Assembly (NCBI GenBank): GCA_003242115.1
Contig: QBMP01000225.1
Coordinates: forward strand, 1-7,096
DNA length: 7,096 bases
Direction of reading: 5' to 3'
Origin: Phormidesmis priestleyi
GTDB lineage: Bacteria > Cyanobacteriota > Cyanobacteriia > Phormidesmidales > Phormidesmidaceae
Part shown: piece by piece, positions 1 through 6,707 of the stretch
How the letters are laid out: every line of letters starts with the position of its first letter
How positions within the stretch are numbered: position 1 is the first letter of the stretch
The notes under the pieces: generated by a model
What the model was told of the DNA's origin: nothing
Databases searched by the model: none
Seen by the model: the letters and a program-made list of their open reading frames with translations, nothing else
Translations under genes and position numbers: made by a program

Positions 1-20
1 TTTTCGCTGTCTATTATCTC

Positions 21-1823
21 CTATCCTATGTATATAGACACTTTATCCTGTCCCACTTGACGGAACCAGTGCCGCCTAGCCTTCCAAGCCTTTTGAATGT
101 CCTTTTCAGAATCTTTCCAGTGAGCATTACAAAAAACGTCTAAAGATTTATTTAAGTCAGCAAAAATGACCTTTATATTCTGGTTTAATGTTTCTTTAAC
201 GTCAATTAGCGCTGTTTCCGATTCCTTTTTAATTCGGATTCGTTTATTCGATATATCTTCTGCTATTTCATAATACTTTTTCGTTTGCACCTCAGCCCAC
301 TTTTGTGGCTGCTCTACTGAATAGACGGTAGAGCCAAGAAGAGTTTGCGATCGCCGAATCGGGCCATACTCTACAATAGCCATCCTCAGTGAATCCAGGA
401 AATCCTTGAGCCGACTGGCCTGAAGTAGCTTAGCAGCTTGCTTTTTATCCTCACTCTTTCGCGATAGCTGGGCTGCCAAAAGCATTACAGGAACAATATC
501 CAAATAGCCATTTGCGTAGTGTTCTTTCGTGTACCGTTTGATGCGCTCAATGTGGCCATCAATACCATTGTCACCCTTTATAAAAAGCTTATCAGGATTT
601 TTCAGAAAATGCTCTAATCGACGTGAGTCTTGCAAGTTTTTCTTGACGTTAAGTAAGACAATCAGAGGTTTAGTACGCTCTTTGAGCACCTTCATGAATT
701 CAAATTCAGTTTCTTGAATGCTGTCATCGGTAACGACATAACAAATCACATCAGACTCATCTACGATGCTTCCTGCAATAGCTTCATCATCTTCTCCCCC
801 CGGAGCACCGATGCCTGGAGTATCGATAATACGAATATTTTTCCACTCATAAACACGGTTGTAACGGGTAGTTCGCTGCATTCCTACTCCAATGGCTTCC
901 CAGCCTTCGCCCGTTACGGTTGCGTGGAGTGTGCTTTTACCTGCTTTCGTTCTGCCCATAAAAGCAATGGTAAAGTGATTCAAGCTACGTTGCTTAGCTT
1001 TAAGCGCGAGTTGAATGTCTTCTAACTCCTTGAGCGTCCTTTCATCTAGCTCTTGTCGGGTTGCTTCTAGCTGAGCGACGACATCACCAAGAGTCTTACC
1101 ACTACCTGCTTTAGCGACCTGTGAGCCTAACTGATTGATTACGCTCTGCATTTGTTCGCGCAGATCCTTGAGTGTTTTGCTAGCGCTGCTCAATCCACTG
1201 TCAGCAAACCTGTAATCCTTTTGAGCTACTTTTGCACAGATTTCAATAGCTTTATCGTATTCTGGCCCAGCTAATAAAATTTCTTGCTGAAGCTTATGGA
1301 CACGGCGACCCAGCGATTCGGGCGCTATATCGGCGAGGCGTTTAATTAAGGCACGAGATAAAACTGACTCTGTTCCTTTAAGAATGTGTGCTCCTCTGGA
1401 TAGATCATCTTTATCTGCCTTCAGTGAAAATTGTGATCTTCGAGCTTGTTTAGCGCTGAGTCGCAGGTGCTTAACCTCCTCCTCTGAAATATTCCACAAT
1501 TTAGCAACGTTGGTTACAAAAGTTTCTTCTACTGGCGCTAGATAACCGTCAATGCAAGCTACTGCGAGAAGTTGCTTAAGTGACTCAATTTGCTGCCCAG
1601 GTAAAATTTTCTGCGCTAGAGCTTCTACGGTTGGCGCTGTTGGCGCTTTGGATAATATTGCTTCTAAAGCATCCTTTGTGGTCTGATCGGCGCTTATCTG
1701 CTCAGTAAGTGATTGGAGCGCTTTAGCTTCTTGGATATGAATCTGTTCATCAGCGCAGACTAAATGCGCTAGCAATAAGAGGTTACAGTTTAATTGAGGC
1801 TTAGCAATAGTTGACGCGACCAT
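21..1823 (-). CDS. TerB-like domain / dynamin-type GTPase fusion (LeoA/HP0731-like)
   Basis: Large soluble-looking GTPase of 600 residues, probably a bacterial dynamin-like protein; the cellular role is unknown. Residues are numbered from the ATG at 1823. Residues 11-120 look like a TerB-type helical domain: two hydrophobic helices each run into an acidic turn (ADEQIHIQE near 24-32, IDGYLAPVEE at 91-100). A charged helical, probably coiled-coil linker covers about 213-283. The G domain follows: P-loop GRTKAGKS (290-297), a G2-like QRTTR with Thr318/319, and G3 DTPG (334-337). The G4 position reads NVKK (392-395), not NKxD. The C-terminal 150 residues are helical and basic, and no membrane segment is evident. 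The reading frame extends up to a TTG at 1859, but I prefer ATG 1823: it has a weak GGTAAG upstream and the extra 12 residues look non-coding. The gene is divergent from the DUF2231 gene and visibly richer in AT than the oxoprolinase gene. LeoA-type assignment is from remembered motif similarity; GTPase identity is secure. Confidence 0.85.
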   Translation of the reverse strand: MVASTIAKPQLNCNLLLLAHLVCADEQIHIQEAKALQSLTEQISADQTTKDALEAILSKAPTAPTVEALAQKILPGQQIESLKQLLAVACIDGYLAPVEETFVTNVAKLWNISEEEVKHLRLSAKQARRSQFSLKADKDDLSRGAHILKGTESVLSRALIKRLADIAPESLGRRVHKLQQEILLAGPEYDKAIEICAKVAQKDYRFADSGLSSASKTLKDLREQMQSVINQLGSQVAKAGSGKTLGDVVAQLEATRQELDERTLKELEDIQLALKAKQRSLNHFTIAFMGRTKAGKSTLHATVTGEGWEAIGVGMQRTTRYNRVYEWKNIRIIDTPGIGAPGGEDDEAIAGSIVDESDVICYVVTDDSIQETEFEFMKVLKERTKPLIVLLNVKKNLQDSRRLEHFLKNPDKLFIKGDNGIDGHIERIKRYTKEHYANGYLDIVPVMLLAAQLSRKSEDKKQAAKLLQASRLKDFLDSLRMAIVEYGPIRRSQTLLGSTVYSVEQPQKWAEVQTKKYYEIAEDISNKRIRIKKESETALIDVKETLNQNIKVIFADLNKSLDVFCNAHWKDSEKDIQKAWKARRHWFRQVGQDKVSIYIG

Positions 1824-2119
1824 TTCAACACTTACCGATAGGCTGGATTTTGCACACAATAAAGCAAAAACTTATAACTCCATAGCAATAAGCTTTCTGA
1901 GGCTTTTCCCTGTCGCGTACCTAAAGTTCCCCTCGCCAATCAAGAAATATCGCTTCAGCCGTGATTCAATACCGCTCCCTATCAGCCAAATTGGATAGCT
2001 CTAGATTTTTTATAGATATAAACTAAATAGCGACTAGCTCAGCGGTATATATCTTGTGGAAGACGTAAATGCATTAGATTTTTCCTAAACTCTTGACGCT
2101 GTGTAAATTGATCAAGCTC
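1824..2119. promoter_or_regulatory. Divergent intergenic region with AT-rich core
   Basis: Non-coding stretch between two divergent genes, so it should carry both promoters. The clearest element is an AT-rich inverted repeat at 2009-2022 (TTTATA, GA, TATAAA). On the plus strand it offers -10-like hexamers; TTGGAT at 1991-1996 is a possible -35 box 18 bases before GATATA (2015-2020). This is a weak match found by eye. No convincing -35/-10 pair was found for the minus-strand gene. I found no good NtcA-type GTA-N8-TAC palindrome, riboswitch or terminator here. The outer edges depend on the chosen starts: if TTG 1859 and TTG 2093 are the true starts, the region shrinks to 1860-2092. Confidence 0.35.
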
Positions 2120-2671
2120 ATGGAAAATGCAGACTTCAACTCAAGTTCTCAAACCCCTCATCCCAGCATCCCCTTGGTAATTGACAGTCGAGATACCGAA
2201 TATTTTGGTAGTGGTGTCACCAGTTCTGTGGCGATCGCAGGTCATCCCATCCATCCCATTATCGTTGTTTTTCCAGTAGCATTCCTAACCGGCGCGGCAG
2301 GTGCTGATATTGGCTACTGGCTCACTCAAGATTTCTTTTGGGCGCGCGCTTCGGTTTGGCTGATTGGGTTAGGTTTGGGTGCCGGTATTTTAGCCGCGAT
2401 TATTGGAATGTCAGATTTTTTAAGAGTGCCTAGAGTCCAAAAGCGGACGGCTGGCTGGCTGCATATGCTGCTCAACGTCTCAGCGCTGTTGCTCACGGGG
2501 ATTAATTTTTGGCTTAGAGTCGGCGACCCTCAAGCGGTAGTAATTCCAGTAGGGGCGATTCTCTCTATTGTCGTGGCCACGCTGCTCGGCTTAGGGGGTT
2601 GGTATGGCGGTGAACTGAGCTTTCGCCATAAGGTTGGCGTTGTTGGCCCTGGAGAAACAGATATTCAGTAA
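2120..2671 (+). CDS. DUF2231 family four-helix inner-membrane protein
   Basis: Small integral membrane protein of 183 residues with no established function. A polar N-terminal tail (about 1-40) leads to the family signature GHPIHP (41-46). Four hydrophobic segments follow at roughly 47-67, 76-97, 112-132 and 141-161, then a short basic tail containing WYGGELSFRHKVGV (161-174). Histidines 42, 45, 115 and 170 lie at or near helix ends; in this family such residues prompt speculation about metal or haem binding, but nothing here proves it. The frame can extend upstream to TTG at 2093. I chose ATG 2120 because ATG is the stronger start codon; neither has a clear ribosome binding site. It is divergent from the TerB-GTPase gene and is followed, 160 bases on, by a strong terminator. 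Family assignment is confident; function is open. Confidence 0.85.
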   Translation: MENADFNSSSQTPHPSIPLVIDSRDTEYFGSGVTSSVAIAGHPIHPIIVVFPVAFLTGAAGADIGYWLTQDFFWARASVWLIGLGLGAGILAAIIGMSDFLRVPRVQKRTAGWLHMLLNVSALLLTGINFWLRVGDPQAVVIPVGAILSIVVATLLGLGGWYGGELSFRHKVGVVGPGETDIQ

Positions 2672-2830
2672 GCGTTCGGCAATTCCATTGGCCTGATTGA
2701 TGGGTTTAAGGCGGCGAAGAAAATAGGCTTCATTCAAGATCATGACGGCTAGCTATTGCTTGAGCATGGCGGATTTGTTATCGTTTCGCCAGATGGCTTA
2801 TAGCTGACGGGTAAGATTTAAACTGGCAAT
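2672..2830 (+). other. Intergenic stretch, possible decayed coding remnant
   Basis: No intact gene is visible. Read in the frame of the preceding DUF2231 gene, the sequence after its stop gives a protein-like run of 26 codons to a TAG at 2750-2752 (includes SIGLIDGFKAAKKIGF), then 16 codons to a TAG at 2801-2803 (includes EHGGFVIVSPDG). The composition looks like real protein, which could mean a degraded gene or a former C-terminal extension, but I recognise no family. The reverse strand also gives a short plausible peptide, so this may be chance. Confidence 0.25.
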
Positions 2831-2868
2831 GCCGATAGAGAGATGGCCAATGTCTCTATCGGCTTTTT
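2831..2868 (+). terminator. Rho-independent terminator after the DUF2231 gene
   Basis: A perfect 11-base-pair stem is formed by GCCGATAGAGA (2831-2841) and TCTCTATCGGC (2853-2863) around an 11-base loop, followed directly by five T residues (2864-2868) and more T-rich sequence. This is the classic intrinsic terminator layout for plus-strand transcription. It sits 160 bases after the DUF2231 stop and 70 bases before the oxoprolinase ATG. It should therefore separate the two genes into different transcripts. The reverse strand has no matching T-tract, so it is probably one-directional. Confidence 0.85.
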
Positions 2869-2885
2869 GAGTTTGAGAGATGGCC
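2838..2885 (+). repeat. 11-base direct repeat flanking the terminator T-tract
   Basis: GAGAGATGGCC occurs at 2838-2848, inside the terminator stem and loop, and again at 2875-2885, just after the T-tract. The starts are 37 bases apart. It could be a trace of a local duplication or chance; no function is apparent. Confidence 0.6.
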
Positions 2886-2938
2886 TTTTCTAGCTGTGCT
2901 ATTGCAGGTCGCACCGTTGCTCTTTTAGAACATTTTTT
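2869..2938 (+). promoter_or_regulatory. Probable promoter/leader region of the 5-oxoprolinase gene
   Basis: The 70 bases between the terminator and the ATG must hold the promoter if the oxoprolinase gene is transcribed on its own. Two weak candidates are visible. One is TTGAGA (2873-2878) with the extended -10-like TGTGCTATT (2895-2903). The other is TTGCAG (2902-2907) with TAGAAC (2926-2931) 18 bases later; that would place the transcript start almost at the ATG. No Shine-Dalgarno sequence is present; the bases just before the ATG are a T-run. The region is inferred from context, and neither hexamer pair is strong. Confidence 0.3.
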
Positions 2939-5900
2939 ATGAAGACACCGCTTTCTCAACCCGGCTGGCAGTTTTGGATTGATCGAGGCGGCACGTTTAC
3001 CGATATTGTGGCGCAGCGGCCTGACGGCAAAATAGTGGTGCATAAGCTTTTATCTGAAAATCCAGATCGCTATGAGGATGCGCCCATTCAGGGTATGCGC
3101 GATCTGTTGGGGGTTGCTGCTGGGCAACCGCTGCCTGCTGGACAGATTGCCAGCATCAAAATGGGGACGACGGTGGCGACCAATGCACTTTTAGAGCGCA
3201 AGGGCGATCGCACACTTTTTATCACCACCAAAGGATTCCGCGACGGCCTGCGCATTGGCTATCAGAACCGACCCGATATTTTTGCGCACCAAATTATATT
3301 GCCCGACATTCTCTACGAACAGGTCGTAGAAGTCCGCGAGCGGGTTAGTGCAACCGGCGAGGTGTTGCAGGTGATGACGCCCAAAGTAGAAAAACAGTTG
3401 CTAGCAGATCTTCAAGCAGCCTACGCTCAAGGCATTCGGGCTTGTGCGATCGCTCTCATCCACGGCTATCGCTACCCAGATCACGAAAAGCGAGTCGCTG
3501 AAATCGCCCGACAGGTCGGCTTTACTCAAATCTCAGTTTCCCATCAGGTCAGCCCCTTGGTGAAATGGGTCAGCAGGGCCGATACGACGGTTGTAGATGC
3601 TTATCTTTCTCCTATTTTGCGGCGCTATGTAGAGCGAATTGAACAGGCGCTAGCTAGCGATCATTCTAGTGGCGATCGCACTCAGCTATTGTTTATGCAG
3701 TCTCACGGGGGCCTGACGCCAGCAAAGTATTTTCAGGGCAAAGACAGTATCCTCTCTGGGCCAGCAGGGGGCATTGTCGGGGCAGTGCAGACGAGTCATC
3801 AAGCGGGATTTGACAAGATTATTACGTTTGATATGGGCGGCACTTCTACTGATGTTGCTCACTTTAAATGGGCTGGCCAGTCAAGCAGCAACCCTGACTA
3901 TGAGCGGGCATATGAGAGCGAAGTTGCGGGCGTGAGGCTGCGATCGCCGATGATGGCGATTCATACAGTAGCCGCAGGCGGGGGTTCTGTTTTGGCTTTC
4001 GATGGGACTCGCTATCAGGTGGGGCCTGAGTCGGCAGGCGCTTATCCGGGGCCAGCCTGCTATCGCAATGAGGGGCCTTTGACGGTGACAGATTGCAATG
4101 TCATGGTGGGCAAAATTCAGCCGCAGTTTTTCCCGCAGGCGTTTGGCTCAGCGGGTAATCAGCCGCTAGATAAGGGCGGGGTGCAGGTAAAGTTCTCGCA
4201 GTTGGCAGCAGAAATTGGCGCGGCAACTGAAGGCCAGAGACGACCCGAACAGGTGGCTGAAGGATTCTTGATGGTCGCCATCGACAACATGGCCAATGCG
4301 ATCAAAAAAATCTCGGTGCAAAAAGGCTATGACATTAGTGGCTATACGCTCTGTTGCTTTGGGGCGGCGGGCGGTCAACATGCCTGTCGGCTGGCCGAAT
4401 CGCTGGGGATGGCAACCATTTTTATTCACCCTTATGCCGGTGTGCTTTCCGCTTATGGTATGGGCTTGGCCGACCGACGGCTGCTAAAAGAACAGTCCGT
4501 TGAACAAGATCTGTCGGCTGAGATGATGGATAGGCTCTCAGCGCAAATGAAGGCGTTATCTGACGGGGCGATCGCGGCTCTCAAAGCCCAAGGTGATGAC
4601 GATATTGATAGGCTAGAGGTGCTACAGAAGGTACATTTGCGCTATGCCGGTACAGATTCTGCGCTGAGCGTTGATTTTGGTAGCTTTGAAAATTTACAGC
4701 AGCAGTTTGAGACTCGCTATCAGCAGCAGTATGGGATTACGCTGCCAGACAAAAAGCTGGTTGTTTCTACCATTGCGGCTGAGGCGATTGGGAAAATGGC
4801 GGTGCCAGCGAGCGTAGACTTGGACTTTTCTGTCGCTGATCGGTTGAGTGGGGAGGAAGAGAGTGCGATCGCGACGGTGCCACTGTTTTCAAACGACCAA
4901 TGGCATGATGCTCCCGTTTTTGAGCGTGAAGCCTTAGTGCCAGATACTCAGCTCGTCGGGCCCGTGATTATCTTAGAAAAAACGGGGACTAATATTGTTG
5001 AACCAGGATGGATTGCGACGGTAAATGCAGCAGGCGCTTTGCTGCTGACGCGGCAGGTCGGGGAGCTTAGCGATTCCTATGCACGGCCTGAAACGCAGAT
5101 CGAACATCAGCCTGACCCAGTGAAGTTAGAAATTTTTAATAGTTTGTTTAGAGCGATCGCCGAGCAAATGGGCTTCACCCTGCAAAACACCAGCTCCTCA
5201 GTCAACATCAAAGAGCGCCTAGACTTTTCCTGTGCCATTTTCGATGCCCAAGGCCAGCTCGTGGCAAATGCTCCCCATATTCCTGTGCATTTAGGTTCTA
5301 TGGGTGAAAGCGTAAAGGCGTTGATTGCGGCCCAACGCGAACCTTTTCGTCCGGGCGATACCTTCATCTCTAACAATCCCTATAACGGCGGCACCCATTT
5401 ACCCGATATCACCGCCATTACCCCGGTCTTTATTGAGGAGACTGAAAAGCCTTTGTTTTTTGTTGCTTCCAGGGGGCACCATGCCGACATCGGCGGCATG
5501 ACGCCGGGATCTATGCCGCCAAACAGCACCCATTTGAACCAGGAAGGCGTGCTTCTCGATAACGTAAAGCTAGTTGATCAAGGAAAACTACAGATCCAAT
5601 GCCTGCGCGATCGCCTCAGCCAAACCGCCTACCCCGCCCGTAACCCAGATCAAAATATCGCGGACTTACAGGCTCAAATTGCGGCCAATCACAAAGGTAC
5701 GCAAGAACTGCACCGCATGGTAGAACAGTTTGGCCTGACGACGGTGCAATCCTACATGCAGCATGTGCAAAACAATGCCGAACAGGCAGTCCGCCGAGTA
5801 ATTAAACAACTTTACCAGCAGCATGGAGAAACGCCGCTGACCTGTCAGGTGCCGATGGACTGCGGCGCGACCATTCAAGTAGCTGTTACTCTCAACGCTT

Positions 5901-6676
5901 CAGAACAACAATCTCAAAAAATTGCCACCATCGATTTCACCGGCACTTCGCCTCAGCAGCCTAATAATTTCAACGCGCCGCTGGCCGTCTGCAAGGCCGC
6001 TGTTCTCTATGTTTTCCGAACCTTAGTAGATGCGCCCATTCCTTTAAATGCAGGCTGTCTCAAACCGTTGGATATTATTGTGCCTCCGGGCTGTTTACTG
6101 AACCCGGCTTATCCGGCTGCTGTGGTGGCGGGCAATGTTGAAACATCTCAAGCAATTACAGATGCGCTATACGGCGCGCTAAATGTGTTGGCGGCTTCTC
6201 AAGGCACAATGAACAACTTCACCTTTGGCAATGAACAGTATCAGTACTACGAAACTATCTGCGGCGGAGCGGGCGCAGGAGCCACATTCTCCGGCACAGA
6301 TGCGGTGCAAACCCACATGACAAACTCTCGTTTGACCGATCCTGAAATTTTAGAGATGCGCTTTCCGATTTTGTTAGAATCTTTTGCGATTCGGCCAAAC
6401 AGCGGTGGAGCGGGCCTCTATGCAGGTGGAAATGGCGTTATTCGACAGATGCGGTTTCGAGAAGCGATGACGGCTAACCTGTTGTCCGGTCGGCGCAAAG
6501 TCGTGCCGTTTGGCCTTGAGGGCGGGCACCCTGGCCTACCAGGACATACCCAAGTAGCGCGTCAACAGGGTGATATCGAAATCCTAGCCGCCACCGCTAG
6601 CGTGGAAATGCAGCCCGGCGATTTGATTACGATTTCAACACCAGGCGGTGGTGGCTATGGCAAACCTGTTGGGTAG
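2939..6676 (+). CDS. oplAH: ATP-dependent 5-oxoprolinase, fused HyuA-HyuB type
   Basis: Predicted cytoplasmic 5-oxoprolinase (EC 3.5.2.9), which opens 5-oxo-L-proline to L-glutamate using ATP and so salvages product from glutathione turnover and glutamine cyclisation. At 1245 residues it matches the single-chain form (eukaryotic OPLAH is about 1290), not separate HyuA and HyuB subunits. The HyuA half holds the phosphate-binding DRGGTFTD (15-22), MGTTVATNALLERKG (75-89), SGPAGG (273-278) and a second actin/hexokinase-like loop DMGGTSTD (298-305). The HyuB half starts near 727 and carries HIPVHLGSM (780-788), NNPYNGGTHLPD (812-823) and SRGHHADIGG (844-853), the likely metal and substrate site. 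It ends in the glycine-rich TPGGGGYG. The frame is intact with no break at the A/B junction. The ATG at 2939 is the only good start, since the frame is closed by TAG at 2891. Alternative substrates of the hydantoinase superfamily cannot be excluded, but the fusion favours oxoproline. It carries eight of the ten HIP1 sites. Confidence 0.93.
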   Translation: MKTPLSQPGWQFWIDRGGTFTDIVAQRPDGKIVVHKLLSENPDRYEDAPIQGMRDLLGVAAGQPLPAGQIASIKMGTTVATNALLERKGDRTLFITTKGFRDGLRIGYQNRPDIFAHQIILPDILYEQVVEVRERVSATGEVLQVMTPKVEKQLLADLQAAYAQGIRACAIALIHGYRYPDHEKRVAEIARQVGFTQISVSHQVSPLVKWVSRADTTVVDAYLSPILRRYVERIEQALASDHSSGDRTQLLFMQSHGGLTPAKYFQGKDSILSGPAGGIVGAVQTSHQAGFDKIITFDMGGTSTDVAHFKWAGQSSSNPDYERAYESEVAGVRLRSPMMAIHTVAAGGGSVLAFDGTRYQVGPESAGAYPGPACYRNEGPLTVTDCNVMVGKIQPQFFPQAFGSAGNQPLDKGGVQVKFSQLAAEIGAATEGQRRPEQVAEGFLMVAIDNMANAIKKISVQKGYDISGYTLCCFGAAGGQHACRLAESLGMATIFIHPYAGVLSAYGMGLADRRLLKEQSVEQDLSAEMMDRLSAQMKALSDGAIAALKAQGDDDIDRLEVLQKVHLRYAGTDSALSVDFGSFENLQQQFETRYQQQYGITLPDKKLVVSTIAAEAIGKMAVPASVDLDFSVADRLSGEEESAIATVPLFSNDQWHDAPVFEREALVPDTQLVGPVIILEKTGTNIVEPGWIATVNAAGALLLTRQVGELSDSYARPETQIEHQPDPVKLEIFNSLFRAIAEQMGFTLQNTSSSVNIKERLDFSCAIFDAQGQLVANAPHIPVHLGSMGESVKALIAAQREPFRPGDTFISNNPYNGGTHLPDITAITPVFIEETEKPLFFVASRGHHADIGGMTPGSMPPNSTHLNQEGVLLDNVKLVDQGKLQIQCLRDRLSQTAYPARNPDQNIADLQAQIAANHKGTQELHRMVEQFGLTTVQSYMQHVQNNAEQAVRRVIKQLYQQHGETPLTCQVPMDCGATIQVAVTLNASEQQSQKIATIDFTGTSPQQPNNFNAPLAVCKAAVLYVFRTLVDAPIPLNAGCLKPLDIIVPPGCLLNPAYPAAVVAGNVETSQAITDALYGALNVLAASQGTMNNFTFGNEQYQYYETICGGAGAGATFSGTDAVQTHMTNSRLTDPEILEMRFPILLESFAIRPNSGGAGLYAGGNGVIRQMRFREAMTANLLSGRRKVVPFGLEGGHPGLPGHTQVARQQGDIEILAATASVEMQPGDLITISTPGGGGYGKPVG

Positions 6677-6707
6677 TGCCTTAGTCTATTCTTTAGATTC
6701 ACTGACA

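Larger units (their letters stand above)
347..5614. repeat. Ten dispersed HIP1 octamers (GCGATCGC)
   Basis: The palindrome GCGATCGC occurs at 347-354, 2231-2238, 3204-3211, 3446-3453, 3672-3679, 3940-3947, 4568-4575, 4865-4872, 5153-5160 and 5607-5614. HIP1 is the well-known over-represented octamer of many cyanobacterial genomes. All ten copies lie inside coding sequence: one in the GTPase gene, one in the DUF2231 gene and eight in the oxoprolinase gene. Confidence 0.95.

Noticed and set aside
21..30. Truncation of the GTPase gene by the left window edge.
   Set aside because: A TAG stop is present at 21-23 in frame, and 600 residues is close to the length of LeoA-type proteins, so the gene is taken as complete. 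A nearby frameshift beyond the edge cannot be excluded.
529..1025. Two plus-strand open frames (529-717 and 714-1025) opposite the GTPase gene.
   Set aside because: They are antisense to the conserved G domain, are cysteine- and serine-rich, and resemble no family; shadows of the real gene.
2035..2047. TAGCTCAGCGGTA looks like the D-arm of a tRNA gene.
   Set aside because: No closing D-stem, anticodon arm or TTCGA-type T-arm follows, and no acceptor stem pairs around it. A 13-base match alone is likely chance; at most it is a tRNA fragment.
2069..2077. ATG CAT TAG mini-frame upstream of the DUF2231 gene as a regulatory leader peptide.
   Set aside because: Two codons with no attenuator structure around them; no support for a leader peptide function.
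2798..3043. Minus-strand open frame of 81 codons across the terminator and the oxoprolinase start.
   Set aside because: It runs through the terminator hairpin and antisense to the conserved N-terminus of the oxoprolinase; no recognisable protein.
4166..5878. Several short open frames in other frames inside the oxoprolinase gene (4166-4429, 4296-4487, 5107-5376, 5666-5878).
   Set aside because: All overlap conserved HyuA/HyuB sequence and none has a family-like product.
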